From contig NC_049995.1 of assembly GCF_000003815.2 (NCBI RefSeq), positions 7,005,576 to 7,069,575 on the forward strand: a DNA stretch of 64,000 nucleotides, written 5' to 3'. Positions 48,317-59,826 of this stretch are shown here, one piece after another (the stretch's first letter is position 1; each line of letters opens with the position of its first letter). The notes under the pieces were generated by a model that did not search any database, was not told the DNA's origin, and was given only the letters and a program-made list of their open reading frames with translations. Source of the stretch: Branchiostoma floridae. Its lineage: Eukaryota > Chordata > Leptocardii > Amphioxiformes > Branchiostomatidae. Both the position numbers and the translations under genes were made by a program.

Positions 48317-49084
48317 TGATAAGCTGCTCGATCTCCACACGGCTGTGTGTTGCACGTGGTGGTACATGGAAAGAAGTTTTTTTTGCTATTATTTACATAC
48401 GGGCTGGTTGTTCGATGTGCTAACTGCGAGTTCCATGAACACAGGATACAGCGTACTCGCCGTTTCTATCTAACAACACAGTTATCCCTTTTTAACTCGA
48501 TTGAATCACTATTCTAGCGGCCTGCCAACATGGGTCCCCGTGCGAAGTTTGCTCATCTGTGATCAATTGTTACAAATTTAGTCGTTTTTTTTTTGTACGT
48601 AAAGACGTGGTCTTTTAGAAAATAGCACTCTCCTTTGGAGGAAAATAGTTTAAGAGTCATTTCATGGCATACGGCCCATCTACATTTCGTTATTCTACTT
48701 ATTTGCACAATGAGCATATACGTTTCCCACGTCAGAGGTTGAACTTTTACCTCAAGTCAAGTCAAGTTTAGTGACAGGTTAACCGGTGAGACAACATCTT
48801 CAGACAGGGTGTGACACGGGCAGGTCAGCACTGCAAGCTTAAAGATCTCTAACTTTGTCACCAACTTTGTCTCACAGGTGGGAATATATTTACTGTGTAG
48901 GTTCTAGTTGAAGAAATGAAGGTTGTCTTCTGTCGCAGTGAGCAGGGTTTGAAAAGCTTCATAGCATGCAAGTTATCACGCACACATATGCGTACCTATT
49001 ATTGTAGAAAATATGTAACGACCAAACCTTAGCCTCAGGGAATTCTTCTGGTTTTCATAATGGCGATACGATCGAATGTTTATC
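48317..49084. repeat. 0.77-kb segment, second copy
   Basis: See 46614-47381. The downstream sequence (from 49085) is not shared with the first copy because the first copy runs into the gap. Confidence 0.9.
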
Positions 49085-50113
49085 CTGTTCTCAGTTTAGC
49101 GTATTGGGGGAGAATACAATAACGTTACGGTGTCGAGGTGATGTACAAGTTGGTGGGGTTAAGACGTTGTAGTCCAACTTTGTCGCAGTATGGTTGAAAA
49201 TACGTAGTTTGGGTTGTTACATTTTGCACTAGACGTGTTTACAAAATCTCTCACTGGCTGGGTTTAATGAGGGGGCGGAAACTGTCGGTCTAGGAGAGCG
49301 TTTTTAGTCAGGCTATGGTTACTTACGAAGTAGTTGAGTCAGACAGTACCTCAGGCCGAAAGACAAGTCGTATTGAAGCTCATTGCATTGGGTGAACTAC
49401 GCGAGTTCTCCAAATTACGTCGCGCCTTGTCAAACAACGTCGTCAGGCTGAAGCACGCCGTAGCTCAGTTTTGACCGGGGTAGAAAACCATTCACACGGA
49501 GTCAGAGTTGGAGAAGCACCAAATCTTGCCCCTTGTGAGGCAAGTGGATAGTGAGGGCAGCTGGATACTGGGGTAGACTGTGTAACGCAAACTCCGCTGT
49601 ATAGGGCTGTAGCTAGTCTAGTCCTCCGTGCGCAGCCTATATGATAGGAGTGTACATAACGTTATATAGTCGCCCAGGGTAGCGGTAATAGATGTCCGGG
49701 TATTCAACCATCGGCAAGAGCGTTAGATCGTCAAATACCTTTTCTCTGAAAGCATATGGATCAAGACCTATTATTGCAACTTTGCCCTGATAACTAGCCT
49801 TGGCTACATCACTATATCATTCACAGTACGGAGACAAAACAGCACACTTGAACCCGCCGCAAGTAACTTTGGTAGCGCCGTTCTCATCTATATATCCATG
49901 TTATCATCCAACATGGCGCCCACGCGTGGAGAAGCGGTTTTCGAATGTTCTGTGAAAACGATCTATTAGCGTCCTGTCCCCTCTATAATGGTGCGGTCCA
50001 AAAAGTGGTCTGTTATTCTAATAACCGACCACTTTTCAGGTTACTGCCTGATAACGTACAACCCATAGGAAATGGGGGCCTCTGATTGGTCAACTCCATC
50101 TGGCTATATGATA
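49085..50113. other. intergenic; start of duplicated segment copy B
   Basis: From about 49742 it resembles 43727 onwards (see there). No gene seen. Confidence 0.4.
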
Positions 50114-50392
50114 ATATAATATGGCGTTCTGACACAACAACTTCAATGGATTGGAAGATTCCATCTCGAAATGGAATCTTCCAATCCATTGAACCTGTTA
50201 TAATATATATAATATGGCGTTCTGACACAACAACTTCAATGGATTGGAAGATTCCATCTCGAAATGGAATCTTCCAATCCATTGAACCTGTTATAATATA
50301 TATAATATGGCGTTCTGACACAACAACTTCCATCTCGAGATGGAATATTCCAATCCATTGAAGTTGTTGTGTCAGAACGCCATATTATATAA
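50114..50392. mobile_element. palindromic element amplified as tandem hairpins
   Basis: A unit of about 90 bp starts AATATGGCGTTCTGACACAA and contains CAATGGATTGGAAGATTCCA followed by its inverted copy. It occurs twice, then a shortened third unit ends in the full inverted terminus (TTGTGTCAGAACGCCATATT). The outer ends are inverted repeats, so the whole resembles a MITE whose interior was tandemly duplicated. It sits inside duplicated segment copy B and is absent from copy A. Confidence 0.8.
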
Positions 50393-51982
50393 CATCATGT
50401 AGGACCTCGATGCTATGTCGCCAATGCAAACAGTTCATCTTCGTTCCAAACTTAGAAAGCTCTGAGAGAAATGTCAGAGGTGAGTAGCGTTGTTTTTGAA
50501 CAGCGTTTTGTGATCTAGAATCTAAATACCTGCATACCATCTTCAGTCGAGGGAGGAGTAGACTCCTGTAGTGGACTGATCTTGTCACTTCAGGTCGTCA
50601 GCTAGGCATGCTCATGCATCAAATGGCTCCAGTATTTGTCTAGTTGGTTTTTAAATTGGTTTACTGTGCTACTATTTACCAGGCTTTCTCTGGCAGTGAG
50701 TTTCAGTTTTTTTACTACTCTTGAGTTTTTTTACTGCTCTTACTTTCTAAGAAGGGGTAATTGATTATGACCTGGATTACAGGCCAGCTTTTCGGCACCA
50801 GGACCAATATACTCCCAAGGAAACTTTACCAGTAACGTTAACCGTCTACGGGATGGGCGACATTCAGGCCTGTGTTCACTCTACTACGTGCCTTTGCCTG
50901 AGCCCCCGTAGAAGACTCTTTCGTTTATTGAAATCAGTCAGGAAAATCACCGGGGTGGCTAAAGTTGGTCATGCGGGCACGAAAGGCTACAGCCCTGGGA
51001 AATACTCATGTTACAAAGAAGGGGATAACGCTACTTTTAGTTGAAGCCACCAAATAGGAAAAAGGGGTCAAAGGGGGTCGAGTGTTTTTCTATTGTCAAC
51101 ATAGACTTTAGTTCTGTTTTTAGACAGAAACACACCAACTGTGTATTGATTTTTCACAATCTGAAGTGGCGACATCGGTACGTAGACTATACAATACAGG
51201 GGACCAGGAGCGACTGTTTACAAAAACCCGCCATAACATAATCCGTTTCGATGCAGTAAAAGGTAGATTTTCCAACAGTTTGTGACAGAACCAACCACTG
51301 GCAAGTATGATGGCAGTATTTTCGCTGACAAGACAGCTATATTGTGTACGGCATATGTACCGCTGTGTCAAGCGTGCCCCCAGTTTGTGACAGAAGTACG
51401 ACAGTACACGACCGAACCGTAAGCTACCTGCATACTGTTTATATACCTTTATGTTTGCGACAATGGCAGTGAATGTACCGTTACGTTACTTGTATTCGTG
51501 GGAAATTCTGTATTAAGAATGATTTGTAATCGTTCTGGGATCTTAAAACAACAATAGTTTCTGTCACAGAAACAATGGAATTTGTCTTTAACCTTACGTT
51601 ACGTATTTCGGACAAAATGGCGTTTTCGTTCCAAAAGTATCTGAGCTAGCGATTCGATCTTGCACCAGTCGGTATACACTAGGGCCCCCACCAAAAATCG
51701 AGAACAGGCTTAAGAGAATAGTTTAAGATACGATACTTATATTTGATCACGTGAATAATGCAGCTCAGTATGCGGCTTTGTGTACGTGAGTGTGTGTGGT
51801 GAGTGACTTTGGTGTGGAGAGGAGAAAAACAACCAGCACCATATAGTGTTCGCACTACAGTGGACTTCTCGGTTCACAGAGCAGGGTACAAGGTTTATGC
51901 ATATGTTTGACTGTTTGTGTCTGTGTGTGTGTGGTTGTATTCGTGTATGGTATAAAGTTTGTGTTTGTAAGTTTGTTGTGTG

Positions 51983-52014
<32 letters not shown>

Positions 52015-52235
52015 CGTGTGTGTGTGTGCTGAAGTACATCACAGTTGGTTTGTGTGTGCTCGCGCGTTTTCCCGTCACTGTGATCTTGACTAGGCCACCC
52101 AGCGACTTTCCTTGCTACTACAGGTGAACTTCTGATCTTACAACTTGTTCTAGGTGATTCCAATTGAAATTTCTGTTCTATATATTTCAGATCTAGAGAT
52201 CCGGTGTTGTAACTAGACCGTCGTCGCCACATCCC
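50393..52235. other. upstream flank of the sialyltransferase gene
   Basis: Ends duplicated segment copy B (to about 50765). A GT microsatellite lies at 51909-52030. The sequence before the start codon includes TATATATTTCAG followed by ATCTAGAGATCC (about 52190), a possible 3' splice site for a 5' UTR exon. Confidence 0.45.
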
Positions 52236-55200
52236 ATGATGGCGGAAAAGACGACTCTTTTCATTGGTGCGCTGTGTCTCTGTATCCTTGCCAACGCTCT
52301 CCTCACCAAGTACCCAATCACGGTTACCATTGGCTCGCCTCGCGTCAACACTACTGGGCTGCAGTTCCAAATGGTGGGCATAGGTGTCCCCACTGCACTG
52401 AAGAACGGTAGGAACGTTCTACCCTCGATGTATCGGAGGACTGTTGAACCCACTCGGGGGGTTACCAACTCTACACACAACGTCACAAACATGGGACACG
52501 AAAGCACATGGAATACCACACATAAACCGCCCCTCGGAAAAAATACAACTATGAGCAACTCAACGTTTGTGGAGAAAACTGGAAACGGTTCTCTGTCAAA
52601 CAACACGAGAGAAAGTCCTGAAACACTTGCTAAGTGGAGGGAAGACATGTATTGTAAAATGAAAACGAAGATTCCATTTTCAACGATAAATAAGAACTCT
52701 ACGAACTTTGAAAATCGTTCAGACGAAGAGGTTCTGCCCGAGGAGAGTCTGGAGAACTTGGTCAGCTACAACTCGTGCGCGATTGTAAGCAGCAGCCACG
52801 CGCTCATGGTCCACAAGTACGGAGGGGAGATAGGTGCGTAGCCTGGTGTCTTTGAAGTCAATAAGCTGGTTCGCCGTTTGAAGTGCGTATGCGTAGTGAG
52901 TAATAACGTCCTAATTTTCAAAACTGCTTTCCTGTATCGGCAGGTGACTTCAACTTTGGCATATCACCCACAAGGCATCATATTGCGCATACGCACTTCA
53001 AACCAGGAACTAGGTAATGGAATTTCTCATTTATGAAGTGGTATTTCTAGCCTACTTGGTGTCATTAGATAGCTTATCATAGTGCCTAGATTAAATGCAC
53101 CACAATGCCATGTAGCGGAAAGATGTGGTGTAACTGGTGTAATTGAAAAATTGTATTAGTGATTTGATAAGTGAAGATCAAACTGGTTATTTGAAAAACA
53201 GATTCATTGGAGAGAATATACGAAGAATTTTAGAATTAATTGAATATTATGACACTAACGAAAAACCAGGACTGATCTTTATTGCCGATTTCGAGAAGGC
53301 ATTTGATAGCCTAAGATGGGATTATATGTTTAAAGTTTTGAACTATTTTGGCTTTGGGGAATCTCTTATTAAATGGATTTCGGTTTTATACAACAATATT
53401 TCTAGTAAAGTAATAAACAATGGACATATTTCTGACGCCTTTCCTCTTCTCCGCGGTGTTCGACAGGGGTGTCCCCTCTCCCCCTACTTGTTTATTTTAT
53501 GTGTAGAATTATTAGCCACAAAAATCAGGACCAACGAACACATAAAAGGACTTAAGATACACACTCTGGAAACCAAGGTCTCACAGTTTGCTGATGATTC
53601 TAATTTTCCTCTGCAACCCGAAGCACAATCTCTAGTAGCCCTCGTTGAAGATTTAAAGAATTTTTCAATAATTTCTGGCTTAAAACCGAACTTTGACAAA
53701 TGTACGATTTTAAGAATAGGCTCTTTAAAAAACACAACTTTTTCTCTCCCTTGTGATCTTCCTATCAAATGGACTAATGGCCCTGTACAACTAATAGGGA
53801 TTATGCTGGGTTTAGGCACAACTGGTTATACCGAAAAATTAGATCAGAATTACTGGACAAAACTAGCTAAGATAGACAAGATCTTGCTCCCCTGGAGAGG
53901 ACATTCCTTAACACTTTTTGGTAAAATTGCCTTGGTGAACTCTCTAATAGTATCACAATTTACATATCTATTCATGGCATTACCTTCTCCTAGCGCCAAG
54001 TTCTTTAAGGAGTATGAGAAAAAGATATTCAATTTCATTTGGAATGGGCGCCCAGAAAAGATTAAACGCAAGGTTATATATAACACCTATGACTGTGGTG
54101 GTCTGAAATTAATACACTTACCCACTTTTGATCTCACTCGTAAGGCATCGTGGATACCTAGACTATGGCAAGCAAAAACACCTTTAAGTAAATACTTGAC
54201 TGATTTCCCAGATCCTGTATGTAAACTTTACCCTTTCTTGCAATTATCTAATTATCATATAGACTGTATTTTTACTAAGTTTTCTCGGTCTGTTAGTCCT
54301 TTCTTCATCAATGCCCTTAAAGCATGGCTTTCCTTCCAATTTAAGCCACCTGAAACACACCAGGACATACAATCACAGCTTTTATGGCTCAACTCAAATA
54401 TTACTATAGACAGCAAGCCTATTCACTTTAGAAAGCAAGCTACTGGTCAAATATTATTTATAAGTGACCTTTTAGATACAAATGGAAAATTTTTGTCATA
54501 TAAGGAATTATCGCTGAAATTTGGGAAAACTCTTCAAATGATGGAATATAATCAAATAATCTCCGCTATCCCAAGCACCTGGAAAAGACATCTTAAGGAT
54601 AAACCACTTACTATAGGACCTAATGCACCCTTCATATCAAACTATTCCTGGTTGGGGGCACGTAAGATAAATAAAGATATATACATGACAACTCTTTTAA
54701 CAAATAACGTAGTCCAAACCCCAGTTAAAATCCAAACATATTGGGAAGAAATACTTGACATAATAATACCATGGAAACAAGTTTTTAGACTGATATACAA
54801 GACTACAATATGTCCGAGACTAAGATTTTTCCAATTTAGGATGTTACATAAATTTCTACCTACCAGAAAAATGTTATATATTTGGAAACTCTCGGACAGC
54901 CCTATTTGCATACATTGTGGAAATGAGCAAGAAGATACACTGCATCTATTTTGGGAATGTCCAAGAGTTTCCCAATTTTGGAGAGATGTTAAGAAATGGC
55001 ACGAACGAGTATCGAGTGAACCATTACACATAGATTTAGCAAGTGTAATTTTGGGTGATCTAACAGTAAATTCCCCTAGGCTGAACAATACACTAATATT
55101 AATGGCAAAATTTTTTATTTACAAACAGCAAGAAAAACACCTATCATTAAACCATTTTATCTCATATATTAAGACTTCTTACAAATTGGAATTTATAATA

Positions 55201-57734
55201 GCTTCCAGAAAGAACAAATTGGCAGTTCACTACAGTAAATGGGGAGAAATACTTCACATCATTTCTTAAACCCCTCTATTTTCTTTTTGTCTTTTGCTAC
55301 TCTTGTGGTTTTGCATTATTCAATTATTTTCACTAGTATTTGAAGCGAAATGTTGTATTGATGGTTTCTTATGTGTCTGTACTTTATTTGAGATTATTCT
55401 TGTTTAAAGTTTACCATTAATTTACACTGATGTTACTTTTCTTATGTAAACGATACTACCTTATACTGCTGTATTAGTTTATTTGGTTGGTATTATTTTC
55501 TTCCCGCTGTAGTATTGTTATCTATTTTTGGATCCGTGGTTTATGTTTATGTTTTGTCTTAGTTATTGTCTCCATCTCTATTGTCATTATGTATTCTTCT
55601 GTTATTTCTGTTTATTTGAAATGCAATAAATATAAAAAAAAAAAAAAAAAAAAAACTAAACAGCGTGTATGTGGTGTAGGCGAGAATACTTATTCTATAG
55701 GATTATTAACATGTGCATCAACATGACTGTCTTAACATTTTGTTTTGATGTGACTTGTTTTAGATTTTCGTGCCATGCATGCGTTTGTATATTCCGTGTT
55801 CTTTTTCTTTGAAGATCAATAAAAATTATCTTTGAAAAAAAAAAAAAAAAAAAAAAGATGTGGTGTAACAAACTTGTCGAAATTAGTGTGTTCACGGCTA
55901 AGAACTAAATATGTTAGTCTCATTCGCAGACTTTAGCGGGTCTGTTGTTTTTTTCGCCTATCTCACAATCTATGGATTCTGTAGAGGATGCCATCCATGA
56001 AAGTTACTTGCAGTGGCCTAATGGAACATCATTCTGTGTTTTGTGTGTGTGTGTGTGTTTCAGATGCCCACGACGCCATTCTGAGATTCAACTGTGCTCC
56101 GACGGACAAGTTTGAAGAGTTTGTCGGCAGCCGGACGGACATGCGCCTCATTAATACAAAGATCCCAGGACGAACGTGCAAAAAGGAATTTTGGAACGAT
56201 AGTATCGCCATGTTCAACCACGAATTTACTGTCGTCAGGAACTTTGACGCGATTCGTTTGAAACCACGAGGTATCGACACAAAGAAAGACAGATTTCGTG
56301 TTTTTGAAAACTTGAAAAAGTTCCGAAGGACACATCCGAACCGTACAATGCCTTTTATACAAAGACCAAACTTCGGGAAAGACATTGTTACTGAACTCGG
56401 GCGTTTCTGCAGTACTACTGGAAGATGTAAGAGAACAAGCAAGTCGCCCAGTACTGGCATGTTTGGTAAGCATTGTATAATCGACAAGAGGACATTTGTT
56501 TTGGCGCTGTATGTGTTTAATTTTGGTAACGCCAAAAGGACGGAGGCCTTAAACGCAGTTCTTTCAAAGGATGGCAATTGTTTCAAAAGAGCCAGTTGTT
56601 ACATTTTGGTGACCCCCTAAGGTCGGAGGCCTTAAACACAGCACTTTGAAAAAGTGGCAAATGCTTAAAAAGAGTCAGGTGTTACATTTTAGTGACGCCC
56701 CAAGGGAGGAGGCCTTAATCACAGCACTTTGAAAAAAGGTGGCAAATGTTTCAAAAGAGTCAGTTGTTACATTTTGGTGACCCCCTAAGGTCGGAGGCCT
56801 TAAACACAGCACTTGAAAAGGTGGCGAATGTTTCAAAAGAGTCAGGTGTTACATTTTAGTGACGCCCCAAGGGCGGAAGCCTTAAACACAGTACTTTGAA
56901 AGGATGGTAAATGTTTCAAAAGAGTCAGGTGTTACATTTTAGTGACGCCCCAAGGGCGGAGGCCTTAAACACGGCACTTTGAAAGGATGGTAAATGTTTC
57001 AAAAGAGTCAGGTGTTACATTTTGGTGACGCCCTAAGGGTGGAAGTCTTTACCACAGTACTAGTACTAAGGGTGGGGACCTTTAACACAGTACTAGTACT
57101 AAGAGTGGGGGCCTTTAACACAGTACTAGTACTTAAGTTTGGAGCCTTTAACACAGTACTAGTACTTAAAAGGTTGGCATATGTTCTAAAAGAGTCATAA
57201 GAAATTGTGTTTGGAAAAAAAGCTTTAATATGTCATTTTAAATTGATGCCACCTTTTACGTAACTACAGTCTTTTCTTCTCAAAGGTTTGGTCGCTTTTA
57301 GCTGCATTCATCAGGGCATGATGAACTTTTTGACAGCTTGCGTTTGGGACGGCGGCATTATTGCATCAGCGCCACCTTGCGAAATGCAGTGGCATAACAC
57401 GTTATGCCCTGAAGAAGGCAGCTAAAAGCCACAGAAACGTTTTATTTTTTTTGCAAATTACAAAGGCATTCTTTGTGTTTCTTTAGGTATTGTGATGATG
57501 CTACATCTCTGCAACTGGGTCCACGTCTACGAGATTCTTCCGTCCAACAAGGATGACACAAATCTAAGGTATTACTACGACGAGAAGGCCAAACTTCTCA
57601 AGCCGACTGGTGGAGTCCACTCCTACAGCCAAGAGCAGCAGTATATCCGGACCTTGTCACTGACTTCTGATCAGGACATAGCCAATACCGGCGTGGCACT
57701 GTTAAAAGGATTGGCCAAGGTTCGCTGTGATTAG
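52236..57734 (+). CDS. ST6GAL-like: beta-galactoside alpha-2,6-sialyltransferase (GT29, ST6Gal-like), 415 aa
   Basis: Three exons: 52236-52833, 56064-56465 and 57487-57734. Donors GTGCGT and GTAAGC, acceptors TTTCAG and TTTAG; phases 1/1 join 416 codons including the stop. The enzyme moves sialic acid from CMP-sialic acid to galactose on glycans in the Golgi. The start gives a type II anchor (TLFIGALCLCILANALL, residues 6-24) and an Asn/Thr-rich stem with many N-glycosylation sites. Sialylmotif L starts at Cys181 (CAIVSSSHAL, GEIDAHDAILRFN). Motif S crosses the second intron (PSTGMFGIVMM, residues 328-338). YYYD lies at 362-365, and VS has His378 and Glu383 with the usual H-x4-E spacing. The C-terminus (VRCD) mirrors the cysteine-ending terminus of vertebrate ST6Gal. 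Length is close to ST6GAL1 (about 406). All motifs are intact. The first intron carries a full LINE insertion. Confidence 0.95.
53119..55869 (+). mobile_element. 5'-truncated L1/Tx1-type LINE with intact RT frame, target duplication and 3' transduction
   Basis: The direct repeat AAAGATGTGGTGTAAC occurs at 53119-53134 and 55854-55869 and bounds the insertion. An uninterrupted 708-codon frame (53143-55269) begins at the 5' junction. It holds reverse transcriptase motifs A (FIADFEKAFDSLRWDY), B (RGVRQGCPLSPYLFILCVE), C (SQFADDSNF) and D (GLKPNFDKC), and a C-terminal CX2C...HX4C knuckle (CIHCGNEQEDTLHLFWEC). The endonuclease and ORF1 are missing, so it cannot move on its own. Two poly(A) tracts follow (about 55634-55655 and 55835-55856), each with an AATAAA before it (55625, 55818). 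It lies in the sense direction in intron 1 of the sialyltransferase. Confidence 0.93.
56519..57060. repeat. about seven tandem units of roughly 83 bp in sialyltransferase intron 2
   Basis: Units contain AAAAGAGTCAGGTGTTACAT, TTTAGTGACGCCCCAAGG, GCGGAGGCCTTAAACACAGC and ACTTTGAAAGGATGG. The array starts about 55 bp after the exon 2 donor. Units differ by a few substitutions and small indels. Confidence 0.85.
57040..57175. repeat. four short tandem units (about 33 bp) with CAGTACTAGTACT
   Basis: CAGTACTAGTACTAAGGGTGG and ACCTTTAACA alternate; each unit has the palindrome AGTACTAGTACT. It follows directly on the 83-bp array. Confidence 0.85.
57283..57440. repeat. inverted repeat with hammerhead-like words in intron 2
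   Basis: TTTTAGCTGCATTCATCAGG (left) and CCTGAAGAAGGCAGCTAAAA (right) form imperfect 33-bp arms about 85 bp apart. In the right arm CTGAAGA is followed 17 bases later by GAAAC. The 3' end is about 45 bp before exon 3. Small structured elements of this kind often come from Penelope-like retroelements. Confidence 0.5.
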
Positions 57735-58744
57735 CCTTTCTACGCCGGTTATTGGATACGTACATGCCGATCAATGTTGTTGCCATGACACTCTGTTGAT
57801 TGACAGGAAACTAATCAGGACATAGCCAATAACGGCGTGTTAAAAGCATTGGCTTATTAGGTTTACTGTAATTGACGTTAACAGAATTAGCCATGCTACG
57901 TCGATTTTTGGATACGTGCTTGTTGCCATGACACTCTGTTGATTGACAGGAAAATTACATCGGGAAGATTCACGTGACTGAATAAGGTGTAAGACACCTT
58001 GTAGCTGTGAGTGCGCGTGTTCTTAGTTCAAAGTTCAAGGACCCTACATTGTAAACTACCCTTTGGAAGCGCTGGTCACGTGAATATTCATTTAGTCTGT
58101 GGGGCCTTAACCTCTGACCTTACCCACAATGCCATAGAAGTAGATTATTGCTTATTGAGAAGATATATTCCTTTGCTATGGACCGTGACACGTGACACCT
58201 GGTGGCGGCTGGAAGACATCTGACGACACCTGTCCCTCATCGAACGTCAGGAAAGTGTTGTTTGCCGCGTTGACGAGCAACGCAGACGGCAGCCCTGCAT
58301 TAAATATGATTCAGACCATGACGCCCATGCAAGATAGCAATGTAGTAATGACAGAAGTAGACCACTTAGCAATATATTTCCACATTAGGCCACATTGACT
58401 TAATTCTATCAGCGCGCGCATTGATTTTTGCCTGTTCTACAAAAAAACCGGTGACCAAAAATAATCATATAGCATCCCTGGTCAATCAGAATTTTATGCT
58501 TGCCATGGGATCTGCTCTCCATGGTAAGGGTTAGAGCATGGGGCCCAGTGCCCTTCAAACAAGAATGGCAATAGAAACATGATTGTCTTATTTGAGGTGA
58601 ACAGAAGACAAAGCAAGCCTGGGAAAGAATGAACTGGATGATTAGTCCTGTAGTTTAGCAGCATGTTTTTTTTTTGCTGGATTTTCTCTTTTTTTGTCGC
58701 CCTGGCCACAGGCGCTGGCTCATTAGTTTTAGGGTCTCCAGAGT
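57735..58744. other. 3' flank of the sialyltransferase gene
   Basis: A diverged duplication of the terminal exon's 3' part is visible: CAGGACATAGCCAATA, TTAAAAG-ATTGG and GTTGCCATGACACTCTGTTG recur at about 57815-57945. It contains no complete frame. No poly(A) signal was assigned. Confidence 0.45.
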
Positions 58745-59011
58745 ATGTCATTTATAAAGTCAATGTGGCCCAAGGAAGTTATTAGACGACAGATAGATAA
58801 CATTCTGAAATGGGACTTTAAAACGTCACGTTTACTCACCTGTTGCGTTGTTAAAGAAATAATCGAGAGTAAAGAGGAAGAATTCGCTCCGGAAATGACC
58901 GACGCGGATTCCATCTATGACGTCATTTCCGATGAACTGAAAGTTCGTAACGAGTGGATTTTGCGGAAACATTCCAACCAGCCGACTGAAGAAAAAAAGT
59001 TGAAGGTTTAA
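58745..59011 (+). CDS. small open frame of unknown function (88 aa)
   Basis: An ATG-started frame encodes a charged, largely helical protein (MSFIKSMWPKEVIRRQIDNI at the start, LRKHSNQPTEEKKLKV at the end) with no signal peptide or membrane segment. Composition is protein-like, with balanced acidic and basic residues and a Trp pair, unlike the microsatellite frames nearby. I recognise no family. It could be a small gene, an exon of an unseen gene or a transposon-derived frame. An AATAAA lies near 59387. Confidence 0.35.
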   Translation: MSFIKSMWPKEVIRRQIDNILKWDFKTSRLLTCCVVKEIIESKEEEFAPEMTDADSIYDVISDELKVRNEWILRKHSNQPTEEKKLKV

Positions 59012-59420
59012 TACAGATAAAAACGACACCTACCGGTGCACTTGTAACGGTAGACTCAGGATTCGTCACATTGTTGAACCTTTATCCGCGGGGTAACCTA
59101 AACCCGTTGTTTTTAAAACATGGTATTTAGGAAGATTAAGCCAACGGACGGTAGTTTCAACCGCATAGGTTTGAAAACACATGTGTATTGCCATTTGAAA
59201 ACACATTAGTCGACTTGATATTCCTATATACCATCTTTTTAAATACCAAGAAAATAGGATACCCCGCGGACGGAGGTTATATGCTACCTGGAAGTTGTTT
59301 TTGAGGGAGGTGCAAGATTTTGTGACAGTTCTAAAATGATCTATTTTGAATGTGCAGTGTTCGCTACTCGTTAAATCAACTGTTGAAATAAAGACATGAA
59401 TTTTGCCTCTTACCTTTGTT

Positions 59421-59826
59421 TACAATTTACCCCACCTGGCGACGGGTACAGACTGTACATTATTCCCTCTTGGTACCGAATTATGAAGGTATACAGGGGT
59501 GGGCCCAGTTGTGCGCATGCGTAATCGATATCATGTCGTGGCAGTCGATGATTGGCTGAGCTCGATTCAAATTTGATTCTTTCGAGGTCCTTACTGATCT
59601 CGTTGGAGGAGAAGTAGTGAACATCTGAAAAACAATCTTATAAATTCATATATAATGATAACGTCAACATTTGATCTGTGAAAAAAAAATTGAAAGATTC
59701 AAATATGTAGAATGACCCACCGCGGAATGGAATTCCATAGCTGTCCAACCTGGTTGCTCTGACGTCACCATCCACGTACCATCCCGCGTTGATGTACTCT
59801 CGCGAGGTTTCCATCACAACGCAAGT
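59421..59826 (-). CDS. possible two-exon coding fragment, minus strand, unrecognised
   Basis: Segment 59722-59826 reads TCVVMETSREYINAGWYVDG then DVRATRLDSYGIPFR. It has a TATAG acceptor before it and a GTGGGT donor after it. Segment 59421-59624 follows a TTTTTCAG acceptor and continues in phase with DVHYFSSNEISKDLERIKFE to a stop. The first part looks like real protein; the latter half may be intron read-through. No family recognised. It may be the 3' end of a gene whose other exons I could not place. Confidence 0.3.

Noticed and set aside
47333..48473. Open frames of 320-366 codons on both strands
   Set aside because: They run through the N gap and consist almost wholly of unknown residues.
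52193..52648. 151-codon minus-strand frame
   Set aside because: Antisense shadow of sialyltransferase exon 1.
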